Below are positions 35,405 to 43,532 of a DNA stretch of 64,000 nt, piece by piece; position 1 is the first letter of the stretch, and every line of letters begins with the position of its first letter. The notes beneath the pieces were generated by a model. The model was not told the origin of the DNA. It did no database searches and saw only the letters and a list, made by a program, of their open reading frames with translations. This stretch comes from Parabacteroides sp. 52 (lineage in GTDB: Bacteria; Bacteroidota; Bacteroidia; Bacteroidales; Tannerellaceae), in assembly GCF_010500925.1 (NCBI RefSeq), contig NZ_QVMG01000003.1:1-64000 (forward strand), written 5' to 3'. The position numbers were made by a program, and so were the translations under genes.

Positions 35405-36067
35405 ATGAATGCAGACTTATTATTCTTTTGTACAGTATGCCGCGAGAAATCCCCGGAGGAGATTGCGAAAATAAGATGTACGATTGAGCATACGGTAAAG
35501 ACCTACAAAAGAGGAGAGTTGATCGCTTCGCAGGGCGACCGCATATCCGGCTTGTATATGCTGACAAAAGGCAAGGTGAAGACAGAGATTATTTCCCAGT
35601 CGGGGCTTGCCGTTTCTGTGGAAGAGATTGTGGCACCTTATCCGTTGGCTGCCGCTTTTATTTTTGCGGACAACAATCGCTTTCCGGTGGAGGTCACCGC
35701 CATGGAGGATTGCGAGGTGATCCTGATCAGTAAATCGTCGATTGAAAAGCAGATGGCCAAATGCCCCGGCTTCCTTCGGGGATTTATGGCTTTTATAGCT
35801 AACCGGGTACAGTTCCTTTCAGAAAGGCTGAAGATCTTTTCACAAAAAGGGATTAAGGCGAAAATAGCCTATTATATCCTGCAACAGGAACGGAACGGGG
35901 CGTTTGAACTCAACCGGAGCATAGCTTCGCTGGCTGAATATTTTGGGGTAGAACGTCCTTCGCTTTCAAGGGCTATATCCGAGATGACACGCGATGGTAT
36001 TATCGAATATGAAGCCGGAAAGGGAAAGATTTTGAAATATAATGATTTGAAAGAGTTATTGGGATAA
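35405..36067 (+). CDS. Crp/Fnr-family regulator, HcpR-like
   Basis: 220 residues from MNADLLFFC; an ATG 39 bp upstream adds a poor N-terminus. The N-terminal cyclic-nucleotide-binding-like domain (GELIASQGDRISGLYMLTKGKVK) is followed by a long dimer helix and a C-terminal winged helix with SIASLAEYFGVERPSLSRAI. Early cysteines (FFCTVCREK and IRC) could hold a cofactor, although HcpR proteins usually sense NO through heme. Its position divergent from hcp and the shared GTAAC-N4-GTTAC site argue that it controls the nitrosative-stress genes and itself. Confidence 0.87.
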   Translation: MNADLLFFCTVCREKSPEEIAKIRCTIEHTVKTYKRGELIASQGDRISGLYMLTKGKVKTEIISQSGLAVSVEEIVAPYPLAAAFIFADNNRFPVEVTAMEDCEVILISKSSIEKQMAKCPGFLRGFMAFIANRVQFLSERLKIFSQKGIKAKIAYYILQQERNGAFELNRSIASLAEYFGVERPSLSRAISEMTRDGIIEYEAGKGKILKYNDLKELLG

Positions 36068-36088
36068 GTTGTTTTTGGGAAAAAACAT

Positions 36089-36096
36089 TATCTTTG
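36089..36096 (+). promoter_or_regulatory. Putative -7 element before the methyltransferase leader
   Basis: TATCTTTG (TAnnTTTG) 22 bp after the Crp/Fnr stop. If used, transcription starts near 36100 and leaves a leader of about 190 nt. Confidence 0.4.
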
Positions 36097-36103
36097 CCTG
36101 CCT

Positions 36104-36200
36104 ATGACAACAACTAAGAAGGATTTGGTGTAGTAAATAACCTTTGACGCCCTGTCAAGGTTATCCTTTCGTATATACTCAGGCATATTCTTGCCCGAGT
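36104..36200 (+). promoter_or_regulatory. Structured leader of the methyltransferase gene
   Basis: TAACCTTTGAC (36138-36148) pairs with GTCAAGGTTA (36154-36163) around GCCCT with one bulged T, extended by AAGGA/TCCTT across a bulge. A second hairpin ACTC-a-GGCA...TGCC-c-GAGT spans 36177-36200. A nine-codon ORF (MTTTKKDLV, 36104-36133) sits at the very 5' end. No known riboswitch class was recognised, and no terminator T-tract follows either hairpin. The remaining leader to 36289 is AT-rich and featureless. Confidence 0.35.
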
Positions 36201-36289
36201 TATTTCTTATGTATATATTATAATTATCCAATGCAATAGGTATATCCGTATATCTATTCATCATATAACATCATTCAAATTGATACATC

Positions 36290-37066
36290 ATGAGTAACGA
36301 AAATAAAACAATTTACGATTTCGATTTCAGTTTAATCTGTGAATACTTCTCTCAGGTAAAACGTCAAGGACCGGGTAGTCCTGAAGTAACCCTCAAAGCA
36401 TTGAGTTTTATAGATAATCTGACAGCAGACTCCTGTATTGCCGATCTGGGCTGCGGTACGGGCGGACAGACAATGGTTTTGGCAGAACATGTTGCGGGAG
36501 AGATTACCGGACTTGATTTGTTTCCCGACTTCATCCGGATATTCAATCGCAATGCCGAGCAACTGGGTTTGCAAGACCGGGTCAAAGGCTGTGTCGGTTC
36601 AATGACAGAAACGCTTCCTTTCGAAAAAGAATCATTAGACCTTATATGGTCGGAAGGAGCGATTTATAATATTGGATTTGAACAGGGACTCAACGAATGG
36701 AAACAGTATCTGAAGAAAGGTGGGTATATCGCCGTCTCCGAAGCTTCATGGTTTACGGACAAGCGGCCCGAAGAGATCCATCGTTTCTGGATGGAGAACT
36801 ATCCTGGGATAGATACGATCCCGAACAAGGTTGCCCAGATGCAACGAGCCGGATACGTTCCTGTCTCTACCTTTATTATCCCGGAGAACTGCTGGACAGA
36901 ACACTTTTTCAAACCTTGCCACAAGGCACAGGACGACTTCCTGAAAAAGTATCCCGGCAAGCCGATGGTCGAAGACCTCGTTATGAACCAACGCCGGGAA
37001 GAAGGTTTGTACGATACGTATAAGGCCTTTTATGGGTATGTGTTCTATATCGGAAAGAAGATTTGA
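36290..37066 (+). CDS. Class I SAM-dependent methyltransferase
   Basis: 258 residues. Motif [20 protein letters not shown] and motif [11 protein letters not shown] bind S-adenosylmethionine; [13 protein letters not shown] is the motif IV region. The family is the small-molecule type common in Bacteroidota (ubiE/COQ5-like fold). The substrate is unknown. It is preceded by an unusually long structured leader and followed by a stable hairpin, so it appears to be transcribed alone. Confidence 0.85.
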   Translation: MSNENKTIYDFDFSLICEYFSQVKRQGPGSPEVTLKALSFIDNLTADSCIADLGCGTGGQTMVLAEHVAGEITGLDLFPDFIRIFNRNAEQLGLQDRVKGCVGSMTETLPFEKESLDLIWSEGAIYNIGFEQGLNEWKQYLKKGGYIAVSEASWFTDKRPEEIHRFWMENYPGIDTIPNKVAQMQRAGYVPVSTFIIPENCWTEHFFKPCHKAQDDFLKKYPGKPMVEDLVMNQRREEGLYDTYKAFYGYVFYIGKKI

Positions 37067-37075
37067 ATTTAAAAA

Positions 37076-37113
37076 AATGCCTGTTTCGGATATAGTTATC
37101 CGCGACAGGCATT
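37076..37113. terminator. Long stem-loop after the methyltransferase gene
   Basis: AATGCCTGT-tt-CGGATA-tagt-TATCCG-cg-ACAGGCATT, a 15-bp two-part stem 10 bp after the stop. The T-tract typical of terminators is on the minus-strand side (an A-tract precedes the stem on the plus strand), so plus-strand termination would be weak. Confidence 0.6.
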
Positions 37114-37251
37114 GCCTCTTTGTATACTCCTTTATATTTATCATCGGTTTTATCCCGAGGTCGACTCGAAAGTGATTTGTTATGCATATTTCCTCGTGCT
37201 CTTTTTGTTTAAGAAAACTTTTAGCTCAGAGCCCCAAGCCGATTTTTTTAT

Positions 37252-37259
37252 TATTTTTG
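37252..37259 (+). promoter_or_regulatory. Putative -7 element of the radical-SAM pair
   Basis: TATTTTTG (TAnnTTTG) about 54 bp before the radical-SAM ATG. Confidence 0.4.
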
Positions 37260-37312
37260 TCATATGTGAGGGTGCGCCTTAGTCATCCCTGAAAAGAAAA
37301 GAATCCATATAC

Positions 37313-38584
37313 ATGGACGAAAGTGCATTGGAAAAACTAAAGATATTGGCTGAATCAGCTCGATATGATGTATCCTGTGCCTCCAGTGGGACCTCGCGGT
37401 CAAACAAAAAGGGGACTATTGGAAGTGCATCAGGCTGGGGTATTTGTCATAGTTTTTCTGAAGATGGGCGATGCATCTCGTTGCTTAAAGTGATGCTGAC
37501 GAATTATTGCATGTATGATTGTGCCTATTGCATCAACCGCAGAAGCAATGACATTCGCCGGGCTACACTTTCCGTTTCCGAATTAGTGAATATAACCATT
37601 GAATTTTATCGTCGTAATTATATTGAAGGTTTATTTCTCAGCTCCGGCGTAGTACGTAGCCCGGATTATACCATGGAGCGATTGGTACGTATCATCAAAG
37701 ACCTTCGCCAGGTACATCGTTTCAATGGGTATATCCATATGAAAAGTATCCCCGGTGCCAGCCAGGAGTTGGTGCAGGAAGCCGGATTGTATGCCGATCG
37801 TTTAAGTGTCAATATAGAAATACCGAATGAACAAAGCCTGCAATTATTAGCTCCGGAAAAGGATTTTCAGAGTGTGTTTGCTCCCATGCGTTATATTCAA
37901 CAGGGCGTACTTCAAAGTGCCGAAGACAGGAAAAAGTATCGATACGCCCCCCGTTTTGCCCCAGCGGGACAAAGCACACAGATGATTGTTGGTGCTACAC
38001 CGGATACGGATAAAGATATCCTCCAGGTCACCTCTGCCCTCTACCGTCGCCCGACAATGAAACGGGTGTATTATTCCGGCTTTGTCCCCGTAAACGGATA
38101 CGACACCCGCTTACCTGCCTTGAAACAACCACCTTTGGTGCGTGAAAACCGTTTGTATCAGGCAGATTGGTTATTGCGTTTTTATCAGTTTAAGGTAGAA
38201 GAGATCGTAGACGATGCCTATCCGGACCTGGATCTGGAGATAGACCCGAAGCTGGCCTGGGCCTTGCGGCATCCCGAAGCATTCCCGGTAGATGTAAACC
38301 GGGCAGATTATGAGATGTTATTGCGTGTGCCCGGTATTGGAGTCAAATCGGCCAAGTTGATCGTTGTCTCCCGCCGTCATGGACGTTTGGGATCCGAACA
38401 ATTGAAGAAGATAGGCATTGTCATGAAAAAGGCACAGTATTTCATCACCTGCAATGAATTGTCCATGCAAACCATCCAGGAACTGAAACCGGAGAATGTG
38501 CGCCGGATACTCACAAAGAAAACCGGGCGTAGAGTAGATGACAGGCAATTAATCCTGGATTTCCGGGAAGAAAGAGATACATGA
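37313..38584 (+). CDS. Radical SAM putative DNA modification/repair protein (TIGR03916)
   Basis: 423 residues. The radical-SAM cluster motif is CMYDCAYC near residue 65 (CxxxCxxC). The sequence around it (SEDGRCISLLKVMLTNYC) and the helix-hairpin-helix near residues 337-352 (LLRVPGIGVKSAKLI) match the family that accompanies TIGR03915. The HhH motif implies nucleic-acid binding. Family literature proposes DNA or RNA damage repair, unproven. Its stop overlaps the next start by 4 bp (ATGA), so they are coupled. Confidence 0.92.
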   Translation: MDESALEKLKILAESARYDVSCASSGTSRSNKKGTIGSASGWGICHSFSEDGRCISLLKVMLTNYCMYDCAYCINRRSNDIRRATLSVSELVNITIEFYRRNYIEGLFLSSGVVRSPDYTMERLVRIIKDLRQVHRFNGYIHMKSIPGASQELVQEAGLYADRLSVNIEIPNEQSLQLLAPEKDFQSVFAPMRYIQQGVLQSAEDRKKYRYAPRFAPAGQSTQMIVGATPDTDKDILQVTSALYRRPTMKRVYYSGFVPVNGYDTRLPALKQPPLVRENRLYQADWLLRFYQFKVEEIVDDAYPDLDLEIDPKLAWALRHPEAFPVDVNRADYEMLLRVPGIGVKSAKLIVVSRRHGRLGSEQLKKIGIVMKKAQYFITCNELSMQTIQELKPENVRRILTKKTGRRVDDRQLILDFREERDT

Positions 38585-39348
38585 AAGTATTCGTTTATGA
38601 CAAGACATTGGAAGGCCTGCTTACGGCAGTCTTCGACGCCTATTACAGGAAAACATTCCCGGATGTATTGGTAGGGGAAGGCGAGCCTCTTCCTCTTTTT
38701 CACGAAGAGGTATTTACCGTAATAACAGAGGAAAAGAAATCCAACCGGGTATGGAAAGGGTTGGAGAAAAAATTATCTAAAATAGCCTTGTCGGGCATTA
38801 TGGTAGGCTGGTTATCCGAATTACCGGGAATAGACATGTTGTTGTTTCGGTACATCCGCAAAAACTTAGATGCAAAAGGATCTGTTGAAATGAACTTTGG
38901 AGATCCCGACATCCTGGAGTTATCTAAAATATGGAAAAAGGTAGGACAGGAAAAGGAACGGCTCAAGCAGTTCACTCGTTTTCAGAAAGCTGCTGATGGT
39001 ACTTTCTTTGCAGCGATGGAACCTCTTTATAATGTACTTCCCCTGGCAATTGATTTTTTCGCCGATCGTTTTGCTGACCAGAAATGGCTTCTCTACGATC
39101 TGAAGCGCGAGTATGGGTATTACTATGATATGCACGAAGTGATAGAGGTACGTTTCGATAAAAAGGAAAATCACCTGTTCTCTGGTATACTCCATGAGGA
39201 TATTATGGATAAGGACGAAAAGCTGTTTCAGAAAATGTGGAAGCAGTATTTCCAATCGATCACCATAAAAGAACGTTTGAATCCTAAATTACAACGCCAA
39301 CATATGCCTGTCCGTTTCTGGAAATACCTGACGGAAAAACAAATATGA
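38581..39348 (+). CDS. TIGR03915 (DUF4130) putative DNA metabolism protein
   Basis: 255 residues. The N-terminus KVFVYDKTLEGLLTAVFDAYYRK and the middle block FTRFQKAADGTFFAAMEPLYNVLPLAIDFFADRF are characteristic of TIGR03915, the obligate neighbour of the radical-SAM protein encoded just upstream. The family ends in a DUF4130 domain, and some homologues are fused to a uracil-DNA-glycosylase domain in other bacteria; no such domain is present here. Coupled by a 4-bp overlap. Confidence 0.92.
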   Translation: MKVFVYDKTLEGLLTAVFDAYYRKTFPDVLVGEGEPLPLFHEEVFTVITEEKKSNRVWKGLEKKLSKIALSGIMVGWLSELPGIDMLLFRYIRKNLDAKGSVEMNFGDPDILELSKIWKKVGQEKERLKQFTRFQKAADGTFFAAMEPLYNVLPLAIDFFADRFADQKWLLYDLKREYGYYYDMHEVIEVRFDKKENHLFSGILHEDIMDKDEKLFQKMWKQYFQSITIKERLNPKLQRQHMPVRFWKYLTEKQI

Positions 39349-39370
39349 GGTAAAATAGGAAGAGGCTGTA

Positions 39371-40120
39371 TCACAAAAGACAGGAGACTTCTTTAAAGGC
39401 ATACCTACGAATGCTTCCGTCGCGCAATTTCAACAGGAGATGCCCGGTGAGCTCAATGCCTTCAATACATGCATCGAAGCTGCCCTCTGCGTCCTGATAA
39501 GGATAATACGCATCGTTTCGATAAAGTACAGATTGGTAAGCCTGCCGGATCTCTTCTTCTTTTTCTTGCAATAACAAAAGATAATAGGAGTAAAAGCGGG
39601 ATAAAAATTGATGCAATATCTCTTCCCGATCATAGTGTTTTCCGGTAATCTGTGAGAGAGAGATCGGGTTGGGAGCGTTACTGACAAAACATTCCTGGTT
39701 CAGATTCAGACCGATACCGATGATTGAACAATAGATCGTAGTGCCCGCCAGGTCATTCTCTACAAGCATGCCGCATATCTTCTGATCCTTCCAATAGATG
39801 TCATTAGGCCATTTGATCCGCACCTCATCTGTATATTGACTCAGTGTTTCCTGCACACTAAGGGCCGTAATTTGGGAGAGCAGAAACTGCCGGTTTACCG
39901 GAATTACATCCGGATAAAGAACCACACTGAAGGTCAGATTCTTTCCCGGTTCAGATTCCCAGCTATTGCCCATCTGTCCACGACCAGCCGTCTGGTTATC
40001 CGCCCATAACACACTGCCTTCCGGCAAGAGACGACTCCCTATACAGGCACGTAAGCTCTGATTGGTAGAGACTACTTCCGGAAGATGCATTATCTGAGGA
40101 GCCTCTTTATTCTCCTTCAT
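39371..40120 (-). CDS. birA: Biotin--[acetyl-CoA-carboxylase] ligase (group I, no HTH)
   Basis: 249 residues from the start at 40120, which has a purine-rich AAGAGAAA upstream; ATGs at 40153 and 40090 are alternatives. The catalytic core has STNQSLRACIG, the biotin loop TAGRGQMGNSW, the lysine motif RIKWPNDIYW and CGMLVEN. The N-terminal DNA-binding domain of E. coli BirA is absent, so it is an enzyme only. It overlaps the end of the YjbR-type gene by 14 bp. Confidence 0.92.
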   Translation of the reverse strand: MKENKEAPQIMHLPEVVSTNQSLRACIGSRLLPEGSVLWADNQTAGRGQMGNSWESEPGKNLTFSVVLYPDVIPVNRQFLLSQITALSVQETLSQYTDEVRIKWPNDIYWKDQKICGMLVENDLAGTTIYCSIIGIGLNLNQECFVSNAPNPISLSQITGKHYDREEILHQFLSRFYSYYLLLLQEKEEEIRQAYQSVLYRNDAYYPYQDAEGSFDACIEGIELTGHLLLKLRDGSIRRYAFKEVSCLL

Positions 40121-40463
40121 AGGTTTCTCTTGTTTTTTTAGGGAGTTTGGCAATGACCTCGCGGTAAGAATGATGAATCCAACTTTTTATAGCTGCCTCC
40201 GGCATATCGCGGTTCAGGCAAATGCTATTCCAATATTTTTTATTGAAATGAAAGGCTGGTTCTACAGCTTGGTAACGTTCACGCAATTCTTCCACCCGGT
40301 CCGGATCACATTTTACTGTGATTTTGGGCTCTTCTGCATCCAATGGCAACAATAGATACATCTTGTTTTCGACCTTAAACACCAGGTTTACATCATCAAA
40401 AGGAAAACATTCCGTCGTATTCTTCAGTGTAAAACAATAATCACGCACCTCTTCTATATTCAT
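40107..40463 (-). CDS. MmcQ/YjbR family DNA-binding-fold protein
   Basis: 118 residues. The CyaY-like fold motifs FPFDDVNLVFKVENKMYLLL and NKKYWNSICLNRDMPEAAIKSWIHHSYREVIAKLPK are diagnostic. The biochemical function is unknown. It lies between yraN and birA in one leftward unit. Confidence 0.9.
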   Translation of the reverse strand: MNIEEVRDYCFTLKNTTECFPFDDVNLVFKVENKMYLLLPLDAEEPKITVKCDPDRVEELRERYQAVEPAFHFNKKYWNSICLNRDMPEAAIKSWIHHSYREVIAKLPKKTRETYEGE

Positions 40464-40507
40464 ACATTTATTCTTTTGTCATTTATCTTGTCCCTTTCAA
40501 TAGCCCA

Positions 40508-40873
40508 TCACTTCACAGGAGGCAGGAAAGCGTCATCTATATGATCGATAATATAACCGTCTTTCTTTTTTACGACCGTTATAATATCAAAACGCACAGG
40601 CATATCCATACTGAAATAGCGCACATAAGCATCGGCCGCCATCACGGTTCGTCTCATTTTCTTCCGGTCGACAGCATCTTCCGGGGATATGAGGTAATCC
40701 ATAGCCCGTGTTTTAACCTCTACCACCACGAGCATATCGCCATCTATTGCGACAATATCCAATTCAAAATGATGCCAATGCCAGTTGGTATGCAGTACCG
40801 TATATCCTTTCTTTACCAAGAAAGCTCTGGCTTCTTCTTCCCCTTCCCGACCGGTGTCATTTCTCTCTGCCAT
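40508..40873 (-). CDS. YraN/UPF0102 endonuclease-fold protein
   Basis: 121 residues with the conserved GREGEEEARAFLVKKGY N-terminus, ELDIVAIDG and VVVEVKTR, the restriction-endonuclease-like core (D...E-x-K) of the UPF0102 family. Its function is not settled; homologues occur near replication and repair genes. First gene of the leftward yraN-yjbR-birA unit. Confidence 0.92.
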   Translation of the reverse strand: MAERNDTGREGEEEARAFLVKKGYTVLHTNWHWHHFELDIVAIDGDMLVVVEVKTRAMDYLISPEDAVDRKKMRRTVMAADAYVRYFSMDMPVRFDIITVVKKKDGYIIDHIDDAFLPPVK

Positions 40874-40902
40874 AATGTGGTGCGTTCATTTATAATCCCT
40901 CA

Positions 40903-40910
40903 CAAATATA
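40903..40910 (-). promoter_or_regulatory. Putative -7 element of the yraN unit
   Basis: TATATTTG on the minus strand (TAnnTTTG), 30 bp before the YraN start. Confidence 0.5.
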
Positions 40911-40942
40911 TAGATTTTCTTTTTTAATTCATCTTTCCCTTG

Positions 40943-40950
40943 TACATTTG
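40943..40950 (+). promoter_or_regulatory. Putative -7 element of the small-protein/tadA unit
   Basis: TACATTTG (TAnnTTTG) placed only about 10 bp from the ATG at 40957, so the mRNA would be nearly leaderless or translation begins downstream. Confidence 0.5.
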
Positions 40951-40956
40951 CAAAAT

Positions 40957-41184
40957 ATGAAAAAGGCGTCTACATATTCTGCGGTAAAGCCTCACAAGCC
41001 GCGTATACACAAGGTTACCTTTATGCTTAATGAAGAGGAGCAGAAAGCTGTGACGCGCTATCTTGACCGATACAAGATAAAGAACAAATCCCGCTGGTAC
41101 CGGGAAACCATCATGAAACACATCCTCAAGATGATGGAAGAAGACTATCCTACCCTCTTCAATGAAAACGAAATGAGACGATGA
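40957..41184 (+). CDS. Small basic conserved Bacteroidales protein
   Basis: 75 residues if translation begins at 40957. A further in-frame ATG (41023, MLNEEEQKAV) would give 53 residues and a normal leader. The segment LNEEEQKAVTRYLDRYKIKNKSRWYRETIMKHIL looks like a helix-rich, possibly ribbon-helix-helix-like DNA-binding core (positively charged, with the SRWYRET turn), but no family is certain. It overlaps tadA by 4 bp and is thus translationally coupled to it. Confidence 0.72.
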   Translation: MKKASTYSAVKPHKPRIHKVTFMLNEEEQKAVTRYLDRYKIKNKSRWYRETIMKHILKMMEEDYPTLFNENEMRR

Positions 41185-41621
41185 ATCCTTTTGACGATAC
41201 CTATTTCATGAAACAGGCATTGATAGAAGCCCGTACGGCGGCTTCGAAAGGGGAGGTTCCTGTGGGGGCTATCATCGTGTGTAACAACCAGATCATTGCC
41301 CGGGCACACAACCAGACAGAATTGTTAAATGACACAACGGCTCATGCCGAAATGTTAGCCATAACAGCAGCAACAGGCGTACTCGGTGCGAAATACCTGA
41401 CAAATTGCACCCTATATGTCACCGTAGAGCCCTGCATTATGTGTGCAGGTGCCATTGGTTGGGCGCAAATAAGTAAAGTGGTATATGGTGCCTCTGATGA
41501 GAAAAGAGGTTTTCAGCGTTTTGCCCCCCAGGCTTTTCATCCGAAAACAGAAGTGGTTGCCGGTTTATTGGAAGAGGCATGTGCCGGAGAGATGCAGGAG
41601 TTCTTCAGAAAGAGAAGATAA
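41181..41621 (+). CDS. tadA: tRNA-specific adenosine deaminase
   Basis: 146 residues. The cytidine/deoxycytidylate deaminase zinc motifs are HAEMLAI (His ligand, catalytic Glu) and PCIMCAGA (two Cys). Length and the FDDTYFMKQALIEARTAASKGEVPVGAII opening match TadA, which converts A34 to inosine in tRNA-Arg. Its start overlaps the previous gene. Confidence 0.93.
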   Translation: MNPFDDTYFMKQALIEARTAASKGEVPVGAIIVCNNQIIARAHNQTELLNDTTAHAEMLAITAATGVLGAKYLTNCTLYVTVEPCIMCAGAIGWAQISKVVYGASDEKRGFQRFAPQAFHPKTEVVAGLLEEACAGEMQEFFRKRR

Positions 41622-41623
41622 AT

Positions 41624-41875
41624 TTATTCCACTTCTTCATAATCTACATATTCCCCTTCTTCTTTCGGGAATATCTTTTTCCGGGCGGGAGCTCCGGGAT
41701 GACCTTGGCGGTTATGTGATTGACCGGAAGTATTTTTCTTCGTACGGGTACGTTGGTTATTCTTTTTATCGTCTCCTCCGAAGAAGATACTCTTAAAAGT
41801 GCGCAAGACAGAGAATCCCGCTAAAAACATCAAGATAAAAACAAAGAATACTATAATTAATAAAAACCTTATCAT
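41624..41875 (-). CDS. DUF4834 small membrane protein
   Basis: 83 residues with one N-terminal transmembrane helix (IRFLLIIVFFVFILMFLAGF) and a polar tail ending in KIFPKEEGEYVDYEEVE, the conserved end of the DUF4834 family. The function is unknown. It is convergent with tadA, with 2 bp between the stops, and downstream of pssA. Confidence 0.85.
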   Translation of the reverse strand: MIRFLLIIVFFVFILMFLAGFSVLRTFKSIFFGGDDKKNNQRTRTKKNTSGQSHNRQGHPGAPARKKIFPKEEGEYVDYEEVE

Positions 41876-42054
41876 AATCTATTACAACTAAATACGCTAC
41901 TTACTAAAAAGACAAAGAGAGTGAAAGGTGAATGTAATCCGAAAGGAAAATTCCTCTTCTATAAAGGATTACCGAACCGCATTTTACAAAGATAGAAAGA
42001 ATCTTGTAAAGATTTATTAAATCTGAAAGAATAGAGTGAGTCCGGGGCTATTCC

Positions 42055-42753
42055 CTATTTTCTCTTAAGAAGAGATAAAATAATATAGAGAAGAATCGTA
42101 CCGGCTATGCCCAGAAAGCCCCAGAGTAAGACAAAGACAAGAGCGCAGCCTACCAAGAGATAACGCAATTCATTGCCTTTCCAAGCCAGGGATTTTACTT
42201 TCAGGGAAAACATCGGTATTTCAGAAACCAACAACAAAGAGCTTATCAGAGAGAATAAAACAGTAAGAACAACAAATACTTCTTCCTTCCAATGTATCAT
42301 AGGCAACACCGCATATCCGGCCGATGCCCAAAACAAAGCATGGGCAGGGACAGGTAATCCGATAAATGAATTTGTTTGCCGCTCGTCTACATTGAATTTG
42401 GCCAGGCGTAATCCCGAAAAGACTGGAATAACAAAGGCTAGATAAGGAATATAACTGTTAAACGTTCCCAAAGGCAATGCCGGAGCAGCTTCCCCCAACA
42501 GCCAGAAGACAATCATACCCGGAGCCACTCCGAAGCTGACCATATCCGACAAAGAGTCTAACTCTTTCCCTATGGCAGAATAGGCATGCAATAAACGGGC
42601 GGCCAGGCCATCCAGAAAATCGAATACAGCAGCTATGATTATCCATAGGGCAGCACCTGCTAAATTACCCTGAAGGGCAGCTACTGTAGCTACACAACCG
42701 GATAGAAGACTCATGCAAGTAATCGTATTGGGAATATGTTTTTTGATATGCAT
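42055..42753 (-). CDS. pssA: CDP-diacylglycerol--serine O-phosphatidyltransferase
   Basis: 232 residues from the start at 42753; an upstream ATG at 42816 overlaps psd. The CDP-alcohol phosphotransferase motif is complete: DFLDGLAARLLHAYSAIGKE followed by LDSLSDMVSFG. Six or more membrane segments. It makes phosphatidylserine, which the next upstream gene decarboxylates. Spacing to psd is 40 bp. Confidence 0.93.
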   Translation of the reverse strand: MHIKKHIPNTITCMSLLSGCVATVAALQGNLAGAALWIIIAAVFDFLDGLAARLLHAYSAIGKELDSLSDMVSFGVAPGMIVFWLLGEAAPALPLGTFNSYIPYLAFVIPVFSGLRLAKFNVDERQTNSFIGLPVPAHALFWASAGYAVLPMIHWKEEVFVVLTVLFSLISSLLLVSEIPMFSLKVKSLAWKGNELRYLLVGCALVFVLLWGFLGIAGTILLYIILSLLKRK

Positions 42754-42793
42754 CGGAATATATAACCGCTTTACCCAAGCAGTAAAGGTCTTA

Positions 42794-43468
42794 TCAATCA
42801 CAAGGTGTTTTGGCAAGGCGGGCGATGGGCGTTTGGTTTCCGGTTACTTTCTGGTCCATCTCTACCAAGACCTCCGTTCCCAGGGGCAAATAAAGATCTA
42901 CCCGCGAACCGAACTTTATAAATCCCATATGTTCATCGACATGGCATTTTTCTCCTTCTTTCGCATAGGTAACAATGCGCTGTGCCATGGCTCCGGCTAT
43001 CTGTCGTGCCAGGATATCAACACCGTTCCGGGTAGTAATAACCACAGCCGATCGTTCATTCTCCGTACTGCTCTTGGGCAGATAGGCAGCCATAAAACGT
43101 CCGTTATGGTGAGACACATGTTTTACTGTTCCATTTACCGGGAACCAGTTTGCATGCACATTAAATACTGACATAAAGATAGAAACCTGCAGGCATTTTT
43201 GATGAAGGATCTCATTCTCCAGGACCTCTTCGATAGCCACTATCGTTCCGTCTGCCGGGGCAATCACCAAGCCTTCCGAGTCGTAAGGGAAACGGCGGAA
43301 GGGACTACGAAAGAAATTAAGTACCAATAAGAAGAAAATGGCAGAGACAGAAACCACCGAATAGAACAATACATTCTTCCCTGTTGTATGGTAAAGAGTC
43401 ACGTTTACGATAAATAATATCGAAAACATTGTAAGTAAGAGTCCTGTTCCTTCTTTATGTACTTTCAT
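42794..43468 (-). CDS. psd: Phosphatidylserine decarboxylase
   Basis: 224 residues, the short Psd type. The self-cleavage site that yields the pyruvoyl cofactor is the Gly-Ser in IKFGSRVDLYLP. The N-terminal two hydrophobic segments anchor it in the inner membrane, and the block APADGTIVAIEEV is conserved. It produces phosphatidylethanolamine and is paired with pssA. Confidence 0.93.
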   Translation of the reverse strand: MKVHKEGTGLLLTMFSILFIVNVTLYHTTGKNVLFYSVVSVSAIFFLLVLNFFRSPFRRFPYDSEGLVIAPADGTIVAIEEVLENEILHQKCLQVSIFMSVFNVHANWFPVNGTVKHVSHHNGRFMAAYLPKSSTENERSAVVITTRNGVDILARQIAGAMAQRIVTYAKEGEKCHVDEHMGFIKFGSRVDLYLPLGTEVLVEMDQKVTGNQTPIARLAKTPCD

Positions 43469-43532
43469 TCAGTCGTTATTGTGTCCTTTTCTCCGCAAAA
43501 TTATTCATTTTTGCTGAATATCAAAACTAATC

